A stretch of 64,000 nt of DNA from DASSBQ01 sp040981125. Lineage in GTDB: Bacteria > Nitrospirota > Nitrospiria > Nitrospirales > Nitrospiraceae. Of the stretch, positions 60,195-64,000 are shown one piece after another (the first letter of the stretch is position 1; each line of letters begins with the position of its first letter). Below the pieces are notes generated by a model. It was not told where the DNA came from. It saw only the letters and a program-made list of their open reading frames with translations, and made no database searches. Location: positions 434,001-498,000 of the forward strand of contig JANRMQ010000001.1 of the NCBI GenBank assembly GCA_040981125.1. Direction: 5' to 3'. A program made the position numbers and the translations under genes.

Positions 60195-61190
60195 TCAATT
60201 GGGAAGCATCGTTGAACCAATCGCATCTCTCTCGTCGCCTCCCGCCGTATGGCGTTCCAGAAAGTGCCCGATCGCGTCAAGAACCTGGTAAGCCAATTCA
60301 AGCACGGCGAGCCCTGCCTCGCCTCCCACGACCGGCTGTGATCCGGTCGCGATCGCCTGAAGGAACGATTCCACTTCCAGCTTGAGCGGCTCCTCTTCGG
60401 TCCCTCGAAAGTGCTCGACCTCGATGGTCGGCCGCTCACCCGTCTGCTGCAAGCGCCGGCTGATCATGCCCTGGCGCGTCTGGAAATCCATGGACACGTA
60501 GCGATCGCGCTGAAAGACCCGCAGGCGGCGCATCTTCGTCATGGAGACCCGGCTCGACGTGAGATTGGCCACACAGCCGCCGCCGAAGACCAGGCGTGCA
60601 TTCGCGATATCGATATTCCGAGAGAGCACGGGCACACCGGCCGCCCGCACTTCTTCCAACGGCCCCGGCGCAAAAGACAAGACGAGGTCCAGGTCGTGAA
60701 TCATGAGGTCCAGCACCACATCGACATCCGTTCCCCGCTCGCCGAACGAACTCAACCGGTGACACTCGATAAAGGCCGGTCGATCGATATGCTGCCGCAT
60801 GAGTTGCATAATGGGATTGAACCGCTCGCTGTGCCCGACCTGCAACAGACAGCCGTGCGCCTTCGCGAGTTCGATCAGCTCCCGCGCCTCCGCGGGCGTG
60901 ACGGTCACGGGCTTTTCCACCAACACATGCTTGCCCGCGAGAAGACAGCTCTTCGCCAGCGAAAAATGGGCCGACGTGGGAGCGGCGATGCTGACCGCCT
61001 CGACATCCGCCAGAAGACTGTTGATTTGCGGATAGGATCGGACAGCATGCCGATCCGCAATCAGTTTGGCGCGGCCGGGATCGCTGTCCACGACACCGAT
61101 CAATTGCGAACCGGGGAGGGTGGCGTATTGACGCGCATGATGCTGCCCCAAATGGCCGACTCCGATCACCCCTGTTCGGATCCGTTTCAT
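60195..61190 (-). CDS. Gfo/Idh/MocA oxidoreductase in the lipid A operon
   Basis: A 331-residue protein with N-terminal NAD(P) domain GVIGVGHLGQHHARQY, the EKPVTV motif (Lys as catalytic residue) and a C-terminal beta-sheet domain containing HCHR-like ECHRLSSFGERGTDVDVV and MIHDLDLVLSF. The family oxidises nucleotide sugars. In some bacteria such a protein (GnnA), with an aminotransferase (GnnB), makes UDP-GlcNAc3N for diamino lipid A; no GnnB is seen here. In several LpxI-type genomes this gene sits beside lpxI, so a role linked to lipid A is likely but unproven. Confidence 0.88.
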   Translation of the reverse strand: MKRIRTGVIGVGHLGQHHARQYATLPGSQLIGVVDSDPGRAKLIADRHAVRSYPQINSLLADVEAVSIAAPTSAHFSLAKSCLLAGKHVLVEKPVTVTPAEARELIELAKAHGCLLQVGHSERFNPIMQLMRQHIDRPAFIECHRLSSFGERGTDVDVVLDLMIHDLDLVLSFAPGPLEEVRAAGVPVLSRNIDIANARLVFGGGCVANLTSSRVSMTKMRRLRVFQRDRYVSMDFQTRQGMISRRLQQTGERPTIEVEHFRGTEEEPLKLEVESFLQAIATGSQPVVGGEAGLAVLELAYQVLDAIGHFLERHTAGGDERDAIGSTMLPN

Positions 61191-61236
61191 GCGCCGACCC
61201 GCCGGCTGCAGCAGTTCGCTCGCGCGGGCAGGAATC

Positions 61237-62076
61237 TCATGCCCGCGTCATTCCCACGATGGCAATTCCGGCCCGATCGGCCTTCTGGATGGTCTCTTCC
61301 CGGTCCAATAAGACGCTGCGACCGGCTTCCATGGCGAGCACGCAGGCTTTGACCGAATTCATGACCTCGATGGTCCTCGGTCCCACAGCCGGCAGATCGA
61401 ACCGCAAATCCTGTTGCGGCTTGCACCGCTTGACGACGACTGCTCCCTGCTGCGCGAGCTCGCCGCCGCGCGTGATCGCGCCGTCCGTCCCTTCGGCAGC
61501 CTCGACCGCCACCACTACGGTATCCTTGACGACGACGCATTGCCCGATATCGAGTGAACCGATGTGGTGGGCTACCTCCCATCCGTACCGGATGTCGTCC
61601 CATTCCTTCTTGGTCGGTTCCCGCTTGGTCAGCGTTCCCTCCTCCACCAAGACCCCCTGCAAGCCGAACGTCGATTCCCTGATGACGATTCCTTCGCCTT
61701 CCAATTCGGCGGCGATCTCGCGCAGGATTTGATCGTCCTTGTAGCGGAGGAGGCGCGCCGCCAGCGCCAGCGCGCGAAAATCCGGCCGCACCGTCGTGAA
61801 GACGTGCGTTTTTTTGATGCCGCCCAGCATGACGGCCTCCCGCACCCCATCGCCCTTCAACGCCTTGATCAGCTTGTTGAACTGGCCGATTTTGATCCAA
61901 TGAATGCGTTCCACGTGCTCGCCCAACTCTCGCTCCGTTTCCCCTTCGTGAGCCACGGCGCTGACGGAATAGCCGAGCCGCCGCGCATTGTCGGCGAAGA
62001 TGATCGGAAAGCGGCCGTTTCCGGCAATGAGGCCGATCCGGGATCCGGCGGGGGGGCGCGAACCGTTATCGTCCAT
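61237..62076 (-). CDS. lpxI: UDP-2,3-diacylglucosamine pyrophosphatase LpxI
   Basis: A 279-residue DUF1009 protein. Markers are RIGLIAGNGRFPIIFADNA, VMLGGIKKTHVF, DDQILREIAAELE, STFGLQGVLVEEG and CVVVKDTVVVAVEAAEGTD. LpxI cleaves UDP-2,3-diacyl-GlcN to lipid X and UMP by a route unrelated to LpxH. Its presence instead of LpxH fits alphaproteobacteria, Nitrospirota and similar groups. The N-terminal and C-terminal LpxI domains are both complete. Confidence 0.94.
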   Translation of the reverse strand: MDDNGSRPPAGSRIGLIAGNGRFPIIFADNARRLGYSVSAVAHEGETERELGEHVERIHWIKIGQFNKLIKALKGDGVREAVMLGGIKKTHVFTTVRPDFRALALAARLLRYKDDQILREIAAELEGEGIVIRESTFGLQGVLVEEGTLTKREPTKKEWDDIRYGWEVAHHIGSLDIGQCVVVKDTVVVAVEAAEGTDGAITRGGELAQQGAVVVKRCKPQQDLRFDLPAVGPRTIEVMNSVKACVLAMEAGRSVLLDREETIQKADRAGIAIVGMTRA

Positions 62077-62090
62077 GCGGACCAGGCCTC

Positions 62091-62900
62091 CTACTCATCC
62101 TCATGTTCCTGGTCCTTTCCGACCGAGTGGCAAATGCCTCGCTTCGTCCCCTCCATAAACGCCGTCACCTGCATCACGTCCGGATTATCCTTGAATGATT
62201 CCTTGGCCAGCTTGACGGCCTCGGCCACGCGATGACCGGACCGAAAGAGCAGGTCGTACGCGTGTTTGAGCACCGTAATCCGCTCGGCCGAAAAGCCGTG
62301 GCGCCGCAGTCCGATGGAATTCAGACCGTACATGCGCGCGCGATAGCCGCCCGCCGCCCGCATGAACGGCGGCAGGTCCTGCCCAAGGGCGCAACAGCCG
62401 CCGACCATCGAATAGGGACCGATCCGGACATATTGATGAATCCCGGAGAGGCCGCCGATGATCGCATGATCGCCGATCGTGATGTGTCCCGCCAGACTGG
62501 CGGCATTCGCCAGGATCAAATGATTCCCCAGATGACAATCATGCGCCACATGGACGTAGGCCATGAGAAAGTTGTGGTCGCCGATCGTCGTCTTCCCGCC
62601 GCCCTGCATCGTGGCCCGATTGACGGTCACATATTCCCGCAGGATATTGTGGTGGCCGATGATCACCTTCGTCGGCTCTCCTTGATACTGCAAATGCTGG
62701 GGCGGCCCCCCGACCGAGACAAAGGGATGCAGCTCACAGTCGTTGCCGATTTCCGTCCATCCCTCCACACAGACATGAGACAGCAGCCTCGTGTGCTTGC
62801 CTACACGGACATGTTCGCCTATTACTGCATAGGGACCGACCTCGACGTCGTCCGCCAATTCGGCCTTGGGATGTACCACCGCTGTCGGATGAATCTTCAC
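62091..62900 (-). CDS. lpxA: UDP-GlcNAc (or GlcNAc3N) acyltransferase
   Basis: A 269-residue left-handed beta-helix protein from GTG 62900, with GGAGG seven bases upstream. Hexapeptide repeats run through residues 1-190: IHPTAVVHPKAELADDVEVG, TTIGDHNFLMAYVHVAHDC (with the catalytic His region) and GNHLILANAASLAGHITIG; a helical C-terminus follows. It transfers a 3-hydroxyacyl chain from ACP to the sugar 3 position, the first lipid A step. Adjacent fabZ shares the hydroxyacyl-ACP pool. Confidence 0.95.
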   Translation of the reverse strand: MKIHPTAVVHPKAELADDVEVGPYAVIGEHVRVGKHTRLLSHVCVEGWTEIGNDCELHPFVSVGGPPQHLQYQGEPTKVIIGHHNILREYVTVNRATMQGGGKTTIGDHNFLMAYVHVAHDCHLGNHLILANAASLAGHITIGDHAIIGGLSGIHQYVRIGPYSMVGGCCALGQDLPPFMRAAGGYRARMYGLNSIGLRRHGFSAERITVLKHAYDLLFRSGHRVAEAVKLAKESFKDNPDVMQVTAFMEGTKRGICHSVGKDQEHEDE

Positions 62901-62913
62901 TCAGGACCTCCGA

Positions 62914-63369
62914 TCATTTACCGTCCGCCGTTTTTTCTTCCGTGACCATCGCCGTCACTTCCGCTTCACAGACAAGGTCGTCGGCCACGAACGCCTGCGC
63001 TTTCATCTTCCAGAACGGCGGCCGCTTCTTGACGACATCGACCTCGAAACGCAGTTGGTTGCCCGGCACGACCGGTTTTCGAAACTTGGCCTGATCGACA
63101 CCGGTGAGATAGACGACCGGACGGGCGACATGCCCGAGCGACTTGAACGCCAGGACCCCGCCCACCTGCGCCATGGCCTCGATGATCAGCACACCCGGCA
63201 TGACGGGACGTCCCGGGAAATGTCCCTGAAAAAACGGCTCATTGATCGTGACATTCTTAATCCCCACGATCCGGCGATCCGGTTCCAGCTCACGGATTTG
63301 ATCCACGAACAGAAACGGATACCGATGGGGCAATAAGGCCTGAATCTGCTCTACATCCATCCCCGACAT
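62914..63369 (-). CDS. fabZ: 3-hydroxyacyl-ACP dehydratase
   Basis: A 151-residue hot-dog enzyme. ATG 63369 has GGAGG eight bases before it, so it is preferred over the internal ATG at 63360. It shows LLPHRYPFLFVDQI and GHFPGRPVMPGVLIIEAMAQ, containing the catalytic His and Glu. It dehydrates 3-hydroxyacyl-ACP in fatty acid synthesis and competes with LpxA for the same substrate. Its place between ompH and lpxA is the conserved order of many Gram-negative bacteria. Confidence 0.96.
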   Translation of the reverse strand: MSGMDVEQIQALLPHRYPFLFVDQIRELEPDRRIVGIKNVTINEPFFQGHFPGRPVMPGVLIIEAMAQVGGVLAFKSLGHVARPVVYLTGVDQAKFRKPVVPGNQLRFEVDVVKKRPPFWKMKAQAFVADDLVCEAEVTAMVTEEKTADGK

Positions 63370-63402
63370 CAGCCCTGCCTCCTGGTTAAACGTATGATCC
63401 GA

Positions 63403-63927
63403 TCACTTGTTCTGCCGGTCCAATTCCTTGATGACCTTGTCCGTCAGATCGACCGACGGGTGGTGATACAGCACGATTTTCACGGTGCCTTCGCTTCCTT
63501 TGTCGATGACGGCCGTGTATCCCTCTTTTTGCGCGACGACCAGCGCCGCGTCGCGAATTTTCTTCGCGTATTCGGCGATCATGCCGCGCTGTTTGTCCTG
63601 CACCTCGCGATTGAACTCTTGGATGCGGCGCTGATAGGCATCGAGCTTCGTCCGAAATTGTTCCTGTTTGTCCTTCCGGGCCTCTTCGGACAGGCCGGCA
63701 TCCTGGCTGGTTTTCTCCAATTCTTTGAGCTCCGCATCGTCGGCCTCGACGATCCGCTGCCGCGTGGTCGAATAGCTCTTCATTTCATCCAGCGCCCGCT
63801 TGCCCGCGACGCTGCGTTCGATCACCGCTTGCTGGTCGATGATCGCCACCTTGAACGCCTCGGCCGCAGCGGCCACTTGAACCAGCGCCGCGGTCATGAC
63901 GGCGGCTGCTACAATAACGCGTCTCAT
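63403..63927 (-). CDS. ompH: OmpH/Skp-family periplasmic chaperone
   Basis: A 174-residue protein from ATG 63927, behind GGGAGG. A signal peptide (MRRVIVAAAVMTAALVQVAAA, cleavage near AAA-EA) precedes KVAIIDQQAVIERSVAGKRA, then a long coiled coil rich in Lys/Glu/Gln and a C-terminal strand VDLTDKVIKELDRQ. Skp proteins trimerise like a jellyfish and carry unfolded outer-membrane proteins to BamA. A related frame ends directly upstream at 63945, so two OmpH genes lie in tandem. Confidence 0.9.
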   Translation of the reverse strand: MRRVIVAAAVMTAALVQVAAAAEAFKVAIIDQQAVIERSVAGKRALDEMKSYSTTRQRIVEADDAELKELEKTSQDAGLSEEARKDKQEQFRTKLDAYQRRIQEFNREVQDKQRGMIAEYAKKIRDAALVVAQKEGYTAVIDKGSEGTVKIVLYHHPSVDLTDKVIKELDRQNK

Positions 63928-63944
63928 GGGTCCTCCCTTGGGGA

Positions 63945-64000
63945 TCATGGATAATCCTGATTGAATTCTTCGATGACCTGCGTGGACAAATCGATAGAGT
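63945..64000 (-). CDS. End of an upstream OmpH-like gene, cut by window edge
   Basis: The last 17 codons and TGA stop of a minus-strand gene: SIDLSTQVIEEFNQDYP. This aligns with the C-terminal SVDLTDKVIKELDR of the following OmpH protein, so it is probably a tandem OmpH/Skp paralogue. Its stop overlaps ATG 63948 as ATGA, which could be an alternative coupled start for the next gene. Confidence 0.6.
   Translation of the reverse strand, partial: SIDLSTQVIEEFNQDYP

Overview
The window is one uninterrupted, one-directional stretch of cell-envelope genes. Every supported gene (about 55) lies on the minus strand, so transcription runs from position 64000 towards 1. Composition is GC-rich, many neighbouring genes overlap as ATGA or GTGA, and lipid A genes with LpxI (not LpxH) are followed by a large exopolysaccharide locus. 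This points to a Gram-negative environmental bacterium. The gene order and gene families remind me of Nitrospira (Nitrospirota), but that is inference from memory, not a search. No rRNA, tRNA, CRISPR array or intact transposase was seen.

Region 1 (about 64.0-51.1 kb, start of transcription): conserved outer-membrane block. Order: end of an OmpH/Skp-like gene, ompH, fabZ, lpxA, lpxI, a Gfo/Idh oxidoreductase, lpxB, msbA, a 317-bp interruption carrying a palindromic repeat, a DUF374 acyltransferase broken by a frameshift at an A9 tract, waaA, lpxK, a waaF-gmhB fusion and a WaaC-like heptosyltransferase. Together these make, modify and flip Kdo-lipid A and start the heptose core.

Region 2 (51.1-43.9 kb): core-type genes. 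A GT4, an LtaS-like membrane phospho-transferase, a second GT4, a WaaP/KdkA-like LPS kinase, then (after a likely promoter near 45.7 kb) two WaaE-like GT2 paralogues.

Region 3 (43.86-35.07 kb): a modular glycosyltransferase island. Two inverted repeat arrays built on TCACCCGCCC (43618-43848) and its complement (38893-39030) bracket four glycosyltransferase genes. Next come GT2, GT4 and lhgO, then a 490-bp intergenic region with three perfect palindromes.

Region 4 (35.07-1): exopolysaccharide/O-antigen locus. It holds three AsnB-type amidotransferases; nucleotide-sugar genes (a soluble CapD-like dehydratase, rfbABD without rfbC, gmd-fcl, a CDP-paratose-epimerase-like SDR, neuABC for a sialic-acid-type nonulosonate); two Wzy/ligase-like membrane proteins, one running off the left edge; a Wzx-like flippase; a heparinase II/III-like protein; APS kinase plus a sulfotransferase; two methyltransferases and one methyltransferase fragment; a KpsC/KpsS-like protein; and several GT4 enzymes. 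Taken together this predicts a Wzx/Wzy-type, probably sulfated and amidated acidic polysaccharide containing deoxyhexoses and a nonulosonic acid.
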